Shown here one piece after another: positions 51,251 to 60,311 of a DNA stretch of 64,000 bases. Below the pieces are notes generated by a model. The model was not told the DNA's origin. It was given only the letters and a program-made list of their open reading frames with translations, and made no database searches. Every line of letters starts with the position of its first letter. Positions within the stretch are counted from its first letter, which is position 1. This DNA is from Pedobacter sp. Leaf176 (lineage in GTDB: Bacteria; Bacteroidota; Bacteroidia; Sphingobacteriales; Sphingobacteriaceae): positions 626,280 to 690,279 of the forward strand of contig NZ_LMPD01000002.1 in NCBI RefSeq assembly GCF_001424305.1, given 5' to 3'. A program made the position numbers and the translations under genes.

Positions 51251-54010
51251 TTATCTCCTCAGCAGCACCTCAGTCATATTTTGACCAGATAGCTTAATTT
51301 CATAAGCACCCCGGGCACCGACAGTTTTATCTTTCAAGGAATATTTTCCCACACCATCCACTTTAGCAGGCTGACTTATTCTTAGCACCGCATCATTTGT
51401 GTGTTCATCAGCTTTGCCTAAACTTAAATGAATCTCTCCATTGACAGCGTTATAACTTAATTCTTCAATTGTTCCGGCATCCAGAGTAATCCAAAGGCCG
51501 GCGGGTGCTATATAAACTGAAGATTTTGCTGCTGTAGTAAGTTTTATACGGATTACTTGGTTATTTTCAGTCAAATTTCCGCCGAAAGCAAGCCAGCCAA
51601 ATTCTTCATGTTTTAAAATGTAAGACGACGTATTCACGGCATAACCAAAAAATCCTGAACCGTAATCGCCGGTAATGCCATCGTTCTTTAAAGTTGAAGG
51701 ATAGGCGTGAAAGGCAGCAGGTGCAAATCCATCTTTGGTAATGTTCGAGATTGAGCCCATCAAACCACTATAACCTGTACGAAGTAAATAGAAATCGTTT
51801 GGATGTTTACGATAATCCATCAAAACTGGTATTGCGTTTAACGCTGAACCGTAATGATGAACCATACGCTCAATTCGCATTAATTTTCCTCCATATAAAA
51901 AGTCCCAGTACCTTCGGGCATTTCCACTATAGGCCCAATGCGGTACTACAGGCATGTAGGCCAGAATTGCATCAAGCGTTACTTTTGCCTTATCCTGGTA
52001 GCCGAAATAATTCGACCATACATAAACTTCCTCCTGCCCGGTAGAATCCCATGGCATTTCGCTACCAAAGGGGTAATCAAGTGAGCGCCAGTGATCGGCA
52101 CGTTTTTTCATTTCATTTTCCAGCTTAATCGCTTCTTCTTTCAAACCCTCATTTTTAAGATCGGTTAAAATCAGATAGAAAACTGTGCCCTCCATTTGTC
52201 CGAACTGGGCGTAATACGGTGCAATATTGACCATGGCCATACCCGTTTCGGCGGCATCCAGAAGGTGTTGCTTCCACGTTGCTTCGTTTAAAAAGCCTTT
52301 GTAATTGCGAGCCAGGCGATACATCAACCAGTGTGCAGCAGCGACATGAGGATAATTATAGGATCGCCCTAAATTGTCGGCCTCCTTTTTAGGCCATGCA
52401 GACCATGTTTTAAAATTGATGTCTTTCGAATAGGTACCCTTTGGCAGTGAATCCGGAGCATAATAAAATAGACTTTTTTTTACTCCATATTTTTGAGGAC
52501 CGTCTTTATGTTGAATCTGCCCAAACATTACCGTATCGACAAACTGTTTTAGCTTGTCAATTTCAGCCTTTTCGGGATGGACCAGTTGCTTCATCATTGC
52601 GCCAAGCCAGGAACCGGCTCCGCCTTCATCACTTAAGCCAGCAATCCAGGCCCTGCTATCCTGATCTACTTGTTGCTGCTTTTCGTAATCATAAGTTATT
52701 ATTGAAGGACTTCTTTTAAAAATGGGGTCAGGTTTATCAAACCATTGTTTTGTCGTTAGAAAATTTCCGTAACTTGAAATCACTTCGCTTTCCGGTTCGA
52801 TAATTTTGTAATTTATGGTTTGTTCCAAACCGTCGGCGTAGGTAATTGTAACTCTTGATCTGCCCGAAACAGCACCTTTAACCGCATAACTTTTCCAGCC
52901 ACTTTTTGTTGAACCGATTGATTTTACACTTAAAGCATTTACTGGAAAAACAGCAACAGATTTAATTTTTTTATCGTACCTGATAAAAAGTTTAGCATTA
53001 ACATCCTTAGGAAGTACATAGCCAGGAACAGACAGGGCTACTGGTTTGTGGTTTGCAACCAGGCTTGTTTCTATGTCCCTTGCGGTTCCTGATAACAGAA
53101 ACTGTAGCCCGTAATTTTTGGTTTCACCTGGTTTAAGAATCACTGATGAAGGTGTATTCCACTGCTCCGCATCTTTCCATTCATTTTCGGCATAAGCTTT
53201 ACTGTAAACCATCCATTCGTAAAAACCCTCAAAAGCGATTCCTCTTGGCGTTTTATCATCATTCAACGGATTATAAGCTTCGAACGGTGTTTTTCCATAG
53301 GGTGTTACAATTAAGGATGGTTCATGTCCGCTTAATCTTGTTACCTGTAAATAACCGGCGTCTTTACCTATATAGGGGTCGTAGAAAACATTTTTCGCGT
53401 GGGCCTGTTCAAGCGTTCTGCCGTCCAGGATGTTATCGAATATCATTGGAATGCCTAATGCCCCAATTTCGACGTTTTGATTGGTTTTATTGTATATTTC
53501 AAATCGGATAACCAATTTACCATCCTTCAGTTCCCAAATTCTCTTTATGGTTAACGGAATATCTGCAGGCAACGTTTCCCTTAAGTCGGCGGCGGCAAGT
53601 GCGCCAGCAACTGAAATACTTTTTACCGGGCTTCGCTTTACAGCTGTGCTATAGCTTTTCCAGTTTGTGTCATTCCCCGATTTCAATTTTAAATTAATAT
53701 CACCTAAATGATAAAATCCATCAGAACTTCTAACTTTCAAGCTGTCGCCGGGAATAAAATCAAAATCTTTGACCATTTTAGGGGCCAAACCAGCTACAGT
53801 TTGCGACGACTTAACTAATTTAAGCATGAATGTGCCTGTATCAAAAGAAGAAAAACCATTCTCCAGTTGTAAAGTCGAAGGCTTTTTCCCAAGAGCAATC
53901 CAGGGCGATTGGGCCCGGAGCATATAACTGCTTAATACAAGTAGCAAGCAAAGCCATACGCCATAACATATTTTTGTTGGTAACAAATCGGTCGTTTTTT
54001 TCAAAAACAT
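51251..54010 (-). CDS. Large secreted protein, DUF5695-like
   Basis: 919 aa with an N-terminal signal (about 1-33, ending LRAQ). I believe it is of the DUF5695 type, with a beta-sandwich-like N-terminal part (to about 450) and an alpha/alpha-toroid-like C-terminal part with HVAAAHWLMYRLARNYKG and VPHWAYSGNARRYWDFLYGG. That layout resembles carbohydrate-active enzymes such as lyases and glycosidases, but no catalytic residues can be assigned. A -7 element and a TACCCC motif lie upstream. It starts the co-directional island and could act on the same glycoprotein. Confidence 0.6.
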   Translation of the reverse strand: MFLKKTTDLLPTKICYGVWLCLLLVLSSYMLRAQSPWIALGKKPSTLQLENGFSSFDTGTFMLKLVKSSQTVAGLAPKMVKDFDFIPGDSLKVRSSDGFYHLGDINLKLKSGNDTNWKSYSTAVKRSPVKSISVAGALAAADLRETLPADIPLTIKRIWELKDGKLVIRFEIYNKTNQNVEIGALGIPMIFDNILDGRTLEQAHAKNVFYDPYIGKDAGYLQVTRLSGHEPSLIVTPYGKTPFEAYNPLNDDKTPRGIAFEGFYEWMVYSKAYAENEWKDAEQWNTPSSVILKPGETKNYGLQFLLSGTARDIETSLVANHKPVALSVPGYVLPKDVNAKLFIRYDKKIKSVAVFPVNALSVKSIGSTKSGWKSYAVKGAVSGRSRVTITYADGLEQTINYKIIEPESEVISSYGNFLTTKQWFDKPDPIFKRSPSIITYDYEKQQQVDQDSRAWIAGLSDEGGAGSWLGAMMKQLVHPEKAEIDKLKQFVDTVMFGQIQHKDGPQKYGVKKSLFYYAPDSLPKGTYSKDINFKTWSAWPKKEADNLGRSYNYPHVAAAHWLMYRLARNYKGFLNEATWKQHLLDAAETGMAMVNIAPYYAQFGQMEGTVFYLILTDLKNEGLKEEAIKLENEMKKRADHWRSLDYPFGSEMPWDSTGQEEVYVWSNYFGYQDKAKVTLDAILAYMPVVPHWAYSGNARRYWDFLYGGKLMRIERMVHHYGSALNAIPVLMDYRKHPNDFYLLRTGYSGLMGSISNITKDGFAPAAFHAYPSTLKNDGITGDYGSGFFGYAVNTSSYILKHEEFGWLAFGGNLTENNQVIRIKLTTAAKSSVYIAPAGLWITLDAGTIEELSYNAVNGEIHLSLGKADEHTNDAVLRISQPAKVDGVGKYSLKDKTVGARGAYEIKLSGQNMTEVLLRR

Positions 54011-54036
54011 AGTCTTCGTGTTGATCTGGTTATTTC

Positions 54037-54044
54037 CAAAAATA
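54037..54044 (-). promoter_or_regulatory. -7 promoter element for the DUF5695-like gene
   Basis: Minus-strand TATTTTTG matches TAnnTTTG and is 27 bp upstream of the ATG at 54010. Confidence 0.45.
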
Positions 54045-54236
54045 TACTTTAAAGTTTTAAAGCGGAAACATTAGCAAAAACAGGTTAAAATAGGTGAATA
54101 TCCAGTTAATTGAGCTTTTTAAACTCAGGCTTATCCACTTAATTAAACGCTGTCAACTCATATAATAATTAGATTTGCTGAAAGAAAACATTCAACCACA
54201 ACGTTGATTACGAAAATGATAAATTAATGGTTACAC

Positions 54237-54247
54237 GGGGTATAAAT
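54237..54247 (-). promoter_or_regulatory. TACCCC-type motif upstream of the DUF5695-like gene
   Basis: Minus-strand ATTTATACCCC, 227 bp upstream of the ATG. The rest of the spacer (54011-54303) contains no recognisable gene. Confidence 0.35.
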
Positions 54248-54303
54248 ATAGGAGCTTCAGAAGATTTGAAGCATAAGGTGAAGAGAAAGAAAAATTAAAC
54301 GCT

Positions 54304-54753
54304 TTAATCAATGGCTACAATTTTTGCGAATTTAGATTCAGTGTCAACAGGTGCATCCGCCGGGTAAGTTTTATATTTTATAGTAAGTACAAAGTTTTCT
54401 ATGCCGAACTTCCCATTATCGAACCATCGTAAATTTACAGGACTCTTAACAATTGTACCCTGGCTTTGCCTCTCCGATTGTTCCGTAATATTTACGTTCA
54501 GATTATCTCCTTCAATAGCATATTTTCCAGTTAGTTTTATATGCCAATCGACGTATTGGCTATTTTTAATCTGAATTGTAATTCTATTTCCAGGCTCAAA
54601 AATCAAAACGCGCGTGTAGCCGGTTGATATTTCACTCCAGGCACCGGTTAATTGATCTTTTGGTAAGTTTTCACTTACATTCTTCTTGCAAGAAAATAGT
54701 AATAACGAAAATAAGATAATTAACCTGCAAGCATTAAAGATTTTATTGAGCAT
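54304..54753 (-). CDS. Small lipocalin-like lipoprotein
   Basis: 149-aa putative lipoprotein with a lipobox LLLFSC-KKN (Cys near residue 22). The body begins LTGAWSEIS and then shows beta-strands (TRVLIFEPGNRITIQIKN, GKYAIEGDNLNVNI) like small lipocalin-type lipoproteins of Bacteroidota. No catalytic motif is visible. It is separate from the 51251 gene by about 290 bp. Function unknown. Confidence 0.6.
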   Translation of the reverse strand: MLNKIFNACRLIILFSLLLFSCKKNVSENLPKDQLTGAWSEISTGYTRVLIFEPGNRITIQIKNSQYVDWHIKLTGKYAIEGDNLNVNITEQSERQSQGTIVKSPVNLRWFDNGKFGIENFVLTIKYKTYPADAPVDTESKFAKIVAID

Positions 54754-54822
54754 AATAATTGGTTTTTTAATTAAAACGATGGTTATTATTAAAACGCTAC
54801 AGCCAAATAAATTCGACTTTTT

Positions 54823-55284
54823 TTACGAAAAACCTTCATTTTCCATTCCAGCTTCGAGACGCCTTAATTCTGCATCCATATCCAGCATGGCCATTTCTTG
54901 TTTTGCAATAAGTTCACGACATGCTGCCAGCTGTTTGCGTAAATCAAAAATTTCTTTTTGCAAGTCGATAAGGCTTTTCCCTGTTTCTTCCTGCATTTTC
55001 CTTAATTCTAGGCGTTTCATGAAACCACCTTCACCCAGAAATATCTCAAGTCCTGATTGTTTGCCAATCAAGGCTGGTAGCGGGTGGCCAGGAACCTCTC
55101 CAATGAGAATAATTAAATTTAGCTGATTAAGTAACTGAAGATACTCCGAAGCTAAAATGGCATTGCCCCGGAAAATATGTAGTACCCGATCAGTTTTGAT
55201 ATATTCTTCATATTTAAATTCGTGAAGTATCCTATCTAACAATTCGCACTTTGCTGAAGTAAGATTTACGGGAAACTTATCCAT
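54823..55284 (-). CDS. Coiled-coil hypothetical protein (153 aa)
   Basis: Cytoplasmic 153-aa protein with no signal. The N-terminal half (residues 1-80) looks globular with YIKTDRVLHIFRGNAIL; the C-terminal part (about 90-150) has heptad-like Leu/Ile spacing (LRKMQEETGKSLIDLQKEIF and LRKQLAACRELIAKQEM), which predicts a coiled coil. No family is recognised. It lies 69 bp upstream of the lipoprotein gene on the same strand, so the two may be co-transcribed. Confidence 0.55.
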   Translation of the reverse strand: MDKFPVNLTSAKCELLDRILHEFKYEEYIKTDRVLHIFRGNAILASEYLQLLNQLNLIILIGEVPGHPLPALIGKQSGLEIFLGEGGFMKRLELRKMQEETGKSLIDLQKEIFDLRKQLAACRELIAKQEMAMLDMDAELRRLEAGMENEGFS

Positions 55285-55527
55285 TTAATCGCAATTTTGA
55301 ACATAACATCTTCAAATATAGCCGTTAAGAAGATCATAACCAGCATTATTCTTTGTAAAGTTAAGCACTAAAATGAATGATCTTTAATAAAATCATTTTT
55401 TACATTAAAAAATCACATTAATCTCTGTTCAATGCAGCGTAATATGTTCAAATTGTTACAGGATTTATTTATTTCCAATTAAAACATTTCCCTTAATTCA
55501 ATACATTAGCTTTCTTTTAATTACCCA

Positions 55528-56877
55528 ATGAAAAAAACATTTACATTCTTACTCTTTTACGGCCTAATTCTTTCTGTAAAAGCCCAGACAATTGTTAATC
55601 GAAATCCAGAAATAGATAAGATGGTCAGATCTGTTAATCCAGACTCTTTAAAATCTTACATCAGCAAAATGGTTGCCTTTGGAACAAGGAGTACCATTAG
55701 TGATACGAAGCATAAAACAAAGGGAATTGGCGCAGCCAGGAACTGGGTGGTGAGCAAATTCAATCAGTTTGCCAGCCAAAGTGATGGGCGGTTAAGTGCT
55801 TTTTTAGACACGGTAACCATAAAACCCGATGGGAAAAGGGTAGATAAACAAATCATTTTGGGTAATGCAGTTGCTGTTTTAAAAGGGACAGATGTGAACG
55901 ATAAACGGGTTTTCATCGTGAGTGGGCACCTCGACAGCCGGGTTACGGATGTTATGAATGGTGTGAGCGATGCACCCGGTGCCAACGATGATGGCAGTGG
56001 TGTTGCGGGTGTTATTGAATCAGCAAGAATAATGAGTCAATACAAATTTCCTGCAACTATAATATTCGTTGCGGTAAGCGGTGAAGAACAATCCCTGTTA
56101 GGTTCTGGCTTTATGGCCGTTAAAGCAAAAAAAGAAGGCTGGAATGTAGAAGCAATGTTAAACAATGATATGATTGGTAGTAATAACGCAAGCGAAACCC
56201 AAATTATTGATAATACGAAACTTCGGGTTTTCAGCGAGGGGTTACCTGCCTATGAATTGGATAAAAACGCAAAAAATATTCGTCAGTATGGATTGGAGAA
56301 CGATGGTAAAAGCAGGCAGCTGGCACGTTATGTAAAGGAAACTGGTGAAAGATATGTGGATCAGTTAGATATAAAATTAATTTATCGCAATGATCGGTTT
56401 CTTCGTGGCGGCGACCACACACCTTTTGTAGAAAATGGCTTCACTGCTGTACGGATTACGGAGATGAATGAAAATTTTGAGCACCAGCACCAGGATTTAA
56501 GAACTGAAAAAGGTATTAAATATGGCGACCTCATGGAATTTATGGATTTCGAATACTTAAGAAAAAATACAGCTGTTAATATTGCCGTCCTCGCTAACCT
56601 TGCAAAGGCACCATCAATGCCAACTGAGGTAAAAGTCGATGTTAAAAACTTAAGCAATTCTACATACTTATATTGGAAAGCTCCGCTATCGGGAACTGTA
56701 AAAGGTTATTATGTGTTAATGCGGGAAACCAGCAGCCCAGTTTGGCAAAAGAAATTTTTCTCCATCGCTACTGAAATGCGTTTACCATACAGTAAAGACA
56801 ATTATCTATTTTCTGTTCAAAGTTTAGGTAAAGAAGATAATGAAAGTCTGCCGGTTGTACCAGTGGCAGGCAGATAA
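55528..56877 (+). CDS. M28-family zinc peptidase, secreted, with C-terminal FN3-like domain
   Basis: 449 aa with signal peptide (about 1-20, ending VKAQ). The M28 metallo-aminopeptidase core has the zinc ligands His in SGHLDSR, Asp in APGANDDGSG, Glu-Glu in VAVSGEEQSLLGS and the later Asp in LNNDMIG, plus the last His in GGDHTPF. The final 85 residues (about 365-449) resemble a fibronectin type III domain (STYLYWKAPLSGTVKGYYVL). It releases N-terminal residues from peptides. It is divergent from the coiled-coil gene. Confidence 0.93.
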   Translation: MKKTFTFLLFYGLILSVKAQTIVNRNPEIDKMVRSVNPDSLKSYISKMVAFGTRSTISDTKHKTKGIGAARNWVVSKFNQFASQSDGRLSAFLDTVTIKPDGKRVDKQIILGNAVAVLKGTDVNDKRVFIVSGHLDSRVTDVMNGVSDAPGANDDGSGVAGVIESARIMSQYKFPATIIFVAVSGEEQSLLGSGFMAVKAKKEGWNVEAMLNNDMIGSNNASETQIIDNTKLRVFSEGLPAYELDKNAKNIRQYGLENDGKSRQLARYVKETGERYVDQLDIKLIYRNDRFLRGGDHTPFVENGFTAVRITEMNENFEHQHQDLRTEKGIKYGDLMEFMDFEYLRKNTAVNIAVLANLAKAPSMPTEVKVDVKNLSNSTYLYWKAPLSGTVKGYYVLMRETSSPVWQKKFFSIATEMRLPYSKDNYLFSVQSLGKEDNESLPVVPVAGR

Positions 56878-56922
56878 ACGAAACATTTCAATTGTTTGCT
56901 TGTTTAAGCTGAAATTTATAAA

Positions 56923-57396
56923 ATGAAGTTCAAACCGGTAGCATTTATTATAAATATTGCAATAACGTTAGGTGTTGGTGCACTGGGGGGGTTATCAACA
57001 GCAAAATCTGTTCAAACCTGGTACCCAACGTTAAACAAACCTGACTTCAACCCACCAAATTGGCTGTTTGCACCTGTGTGGATAAGCCTTTACATTTTAA
57101 TTGGCATAGCAGCTTATCTTGTATGGATCAGACGTGATAAAATTGTTCACTTTCCAAGAACGGTCGCTATTTATTCAATCCAGCTCATATTAAATCTGGC
57201 CTGGTCTTTTATATTTTTCTATTTACATGAAATTGGTTTTGCTCTTGCAGAGATACTGGGCCTATTAGTAATTATCATTATAAATGCCCTCGTATTTTAC
57301 AAAATAAATAAATGGGCCGGGCTAATCTTCATTCCTTATATACTTTGGGTAAGTTTTGCATCATTTTTGACGTATAACATTTTTATATTGAACTAA
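56923..57396 (+). CDS. tspO: TspO/MBR-family translocator protein
   Basis: 157-aa membrane protein with five transmembrane helices, the bacterial homolog of the mitochondrial TSPO that binds porphyrins and other ligands. Family motifs are SVQTWYPTLNKPDFNPPNWLFAPVW split over the first loop, and the Trp-rich LNLAWSFIFFYLHEIGFAL. It follows the M28 gene by 45 bp and could be co-transcribed. The role in this organism is unknown. Confidence 0.93.
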   Translation: MKFKPVAFIINIAITLGVGALGGLSTAKSVQTWYPTLNKPDFNPPNWLFAPVWISLYILIGIAAYLVWIRRDKIVHFPRTVAIYSIQLILNLAWSFIFFYLHEIGFALAEILGLLVIIIINALVFYKINKWAGLIFIPYILWVSFASFLTYNIFILN

Positions 57397-57424
57397 ATTT
57401 TAAAAGAAAACCTTATTTTTAGAA

Positions 57425-59743
57425 GTGTTAACTTTTGAAAGATACCTGCTTATACTCCTCATTTCATGTTGCACTCAATCCTACGCACAAAAGGTTGGGC
57501 TTGTATTCAGCGGTGGTGGCGCAAAAGGTTTGGCGCATATTGGCACATTAAAAGCGCTGGAAGAAAACCACATTCCCATAGATTATATCACAGGAACGTC
57601 AATGGGCGGCATAGTAGGCGCTATGTATGCCGCCGGTTACAGCCCTGCACAAATTGAAAAGATTGCGGTGAGTAATGAATTTCAAAACTGGGTAAACGGA
57701 AGGTATACCAGTGATTATACGTATTTCTTTGAAAAGAATACGCCAAATGCTTCCATGTTGGCTGCAAAGTTAGCTATCGATACAGGTTTCCATCTGAGCT
57801 TCCGTTCCAATCTGATTAATGATATACCACTGAATTTTGCATTCCTGGAACTTTTCTCACAGGCTTCTGCTGCTTCGAAAGATAATTTTGACAATCTTTT
57901 CATTCCATTCCGCTGTATGGTAGCCGACGTACTTTCACAAAAAAGCATTACGGTTGCCAAAGGCAGCCTGGCAGAAGCGGTGCGGGCTACCATGACCGTT
58001 CCCATTATTTATCGGCCGATTAAACTGGATGGCAAATATGTTTTTGATGGCGGGCTATACAATAATTTCCCTGCCGATGTTATGGAGAAAGAATTTAAGC
58101 CTGATTATATTATCGGAGCAAACGTTTCATCTAAAACATATAATGAATATCCAAAAAATAATGATGAACGCTTGATGAACAGGTTTCTGGTTTTTATGTT
58201 CCTGTCGAAATCAGACTCTACAATGGTTGGTCAGAACGGTGTTTACATTCAACCCGATTTAAAAGATTATAGCGTAACCAATTTTTCACCTGTTGAAGAC
58301 CTCATAAGAAAAGGGTATGAAGCAACAATGGCTGATATGGCAAAAATAAAGGCCCTAATCACCAGACGCATAAGTGATGAAGACTTAGCAAATAGAAGGG
58401 AAAATTTCAATAAGAAAAAACCAGACTTCATTTTCAGTAACATTATCGTAAGTGGGGTTAACGAACAGCAGAAAAGGTATGTAGAACGCCTTTTCAAAAG
58501 TGATAAGCAGACATTTAATTTACAGGACATTAAACGTGGATATTATAAACTTGTGGCCGATCAGACCTTTGAAACCATTTATCCGAAAATAGTTTACGAA
58601 GCCACCACAGACAGTTACATCTTTGAGGTTGTTGCCCAACCCAGAAAAAGCTTTAAACTTGATATCGGGGGTAACATCTCCACAAGACCCATTAGTAATG
58701 TGTTCCTGGGCGTTCAATATAATTACCTAAACAGAAAAGCCTACACTTTTGGAACGAGCTTCTATTCCGGCCGTTTCTATGAATCTGTTCAGCTAAGCGG
58801 GCGAGTTGACTATCCCACAAAATTACCGCTGTTTTTAGGTGCAGAATTAACTTACAACCACTGGAATTTTTACAACACCAGTCAGATTTTTATTGAAAAC
58901 CCTCACCCGATTTACATTGAACAAGCGGATAGAAAAATTGATTTAATGATGGGTGTTCCTTTAAATTACAATACCAAAATTGTTCTTCATTCATCATTCA
59001 TTAATAACAATGACAGATATAGTCCGAATAATACGTTTGCAGTGGGAGATTTACTCGATCAAACCATCTTTAACGGATTTAAAGGTTCATTGAACTTAGA
59101 GAAAAACTCTTTAAACAGGAAGCAATATGCAACCCGCGGACAAAGCTTTTTACTGAGCTTTAATTTTACAACCGGAAGGGAAAACTACAATCCGGGCAAT
59201 ATTTTCAGAAATAGTGTTTCAGCAAATACAATTGAACCTTCAAACCATTTAAGGCAATGGATTGGTGTGAAACTTTTACAGGAGAATTATTTTCTTCACC
59301 TGAATAAATATACTTTGGGGTACTTAGTTGAAGGCGTAATTTCCAATCAACCTTTGTTTAATAATTATTATGCTACACTACTGGCTTCGCCCGCTTTTTA
59401 TCCATTGCAGGATAGCCGCTCATTATTCCTAAATAAATTCAGAGCCTCAACATATGCGGCAGGCGGAATAAAAAACATCTTTAATGTAAGAAAAAACCTT
59501 GATTTTAGATTGGAAGGTTACCTTTTCTTGCCCCATAAAGAGTACGAGCTGAATAAGCTGCAAGATGTTGTTTACGCAAAAGCGATAACAAAAATCAGCT
59601 ATGCGGGTACAGCAGGCCTTGTTTACCATACGCCTGTTGGACCGGTAAGTTTGAGTTATAATTTATATAATGATGCGATTAAAAGAAATGGTGTATTATT
59701 GCATATCGGTTATTTAATTTACAATAAACGTTCTATAGAATGA
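57425..59743 (+). CDS. Patatin-like phospholipase with BamA-like barrel
   Basis: 772-aa outer-membrane esterase. Signal (about 1-22, ending SYAQ). The patatin domain (about 23-215) has the oxyanion loop SGGGAKG, the Ser in GTSMG (S59) and the Asp in DGGLYNNFP. A POTRA-like segment follows (about 330-400, FIFSNIIVSGVNEQQKRYVE) and then a BamA/Omp85-type barrel of about 350 residues. The start is GTG at 57425, 28 bp after tspO; no ATG is available before the signal. Its stop overlaps the next gene by 4 bp. Confidence 0.88.
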   Translation: MLTFERYLLILLISCCTQSYAQKVGLVFSGGGAKGLAHIGTLKALEENHIPIDYITGTSMGGIVGAMYAAGYSPAQIEKIAVSNEFQNWVNGRYTSDYTYFFEKNTPNASMLAAKLAIDTGFHLSFRSNLINDIPLNFAFLELFSQASAASKDNFDNLFIPFRCMVADVLSQKSITVAKGSLAEAVRATMTVPIIYRPIKLDGKYVFDGGLYNNFPADVMEKEFKPDYIIGANVSSKTYNEYPKNNDERLMNRFLVFMFLSKSDSTMVGQNGVYIQPDLKDYSVTNFSPVEDLIRKGYEATMADMAKIKALITRRISDEDLANRRENFNKKKPDFIFSNIIVSGVNEQQKRYVERLFKSDKQTFNLQDIKRGYYKLVADQTFETIYPKIVYEATTDSYIFEVVAQPRKSFKLDIGGNISTRPISNVFLGVQYNYLNRKAYTFGTSFYSGRFYESVQLSGRVDYPTKLPLFLGAELTYNHWNFYNTSQIFIENPHPIYIEQADRKIDLMMGVPLNYNTKIVLHSSFINNNDRYSPNNTFAVGDLLDQTIFNGFKGSLNLEKNSLNRKQYATRGQSFLLSFNFTTGRENYNPGNIFRNSVSANTIEPSNHLRQWIGVKLLQENYFLHLNKYTLGYLVEGVISNQPLFNNYYATLLASPAFYPLQDSRSLFLNKFRASTYAAGGIKNIFNVRKNLDFRLEGYLFLPHKEYELNKLQDVVYAKAITKISYAGTAGLVYHTPVGPVSLSYNLYNDAIKRNGVLLHIGYLIYNKRSIE

Positions 59744-60270
59744 AACGAGGATTCTTCTTAATTTTTCTTTGCCTGACTGGCTTTCTTGGAGCTGCTCAAA
59801 CCGCAGCCATAAACAATTTTATCGTTAAAGAAAATTTACTCAAAAACAATAAACTCGCAATCATAGCGGCAGATTCGCTTGACGTGCCTAATGAAAATAT
59901 TAATGGAATTTACACTTTCAGTGTGAGTGGGTTTACACAAAGTCTCAAATTTAACGACGGTATTGCTGTACTTCCCCTGCCGATAGAACGTTCTACGTTT
60001 GTTTATTTGAAACACCAGAATGATTCGGGTACACATAGCAAACTGGTCTACGTTTATAAAAAAGATTCTGATTTAACACCTTACCCTATCAATAGCTTAT
60101 GGCTGTTTATTATACCAATTGTGCTTGTTGTTTTGGCATTTGCATTTCGAAAGCTGATTATTTTTGCCGTTATTATTTTTCTGGTCTTTGTTTATTTCAA
60201 CCACAGCAGCGGACTAAATCTATCTACTTTTTTTGAAAGCATCTTCGACGGATTAAAAAATTTATTTTAA
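59740..60270 (+). CDS. Small signal-bearing membrane protein coupled to the patatin gene
   Basis: 176 aa. N-terminal signal (about 1-20, ending GAAQ), an extracytoplasmic beta-rich segment (about 25-115), and two hydrophobic helices near the C-terminus (about 120-138 and 143-158). No motif is recognised. The ATGA overlap with the patatin-BamA gene shows translational coupling and suggests that it works with it. Confidence 0.6.
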   Translation: MKRGFFLIFLCLTGFLGAAQTAAINNFIVKENLLKNNKLAIIAADSLDVPNENINGIYTFSVSGFTQSLKFNDGIAVLPLPIERSTFVYLKHQNDSGTHSKLVYVYKKDSDLTPYPINSLWLFIIPIVLVVLAFAFRKLIIFAVIIFLVFVYFNHSSGLNLSTFFESIFDGLKNLF

Positions 60271-60311
60271 TTCAGTGTTAAAATTACTAAAAAAATTAGT
60301 GATTTTTGCAT

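Noticed and set aside
54686-55126. 146-aa plus-strand ORF
   Set aside because: It lies antisense to the coiled-coil protein and the lipoprotein gene and has no domain; shadow frame.
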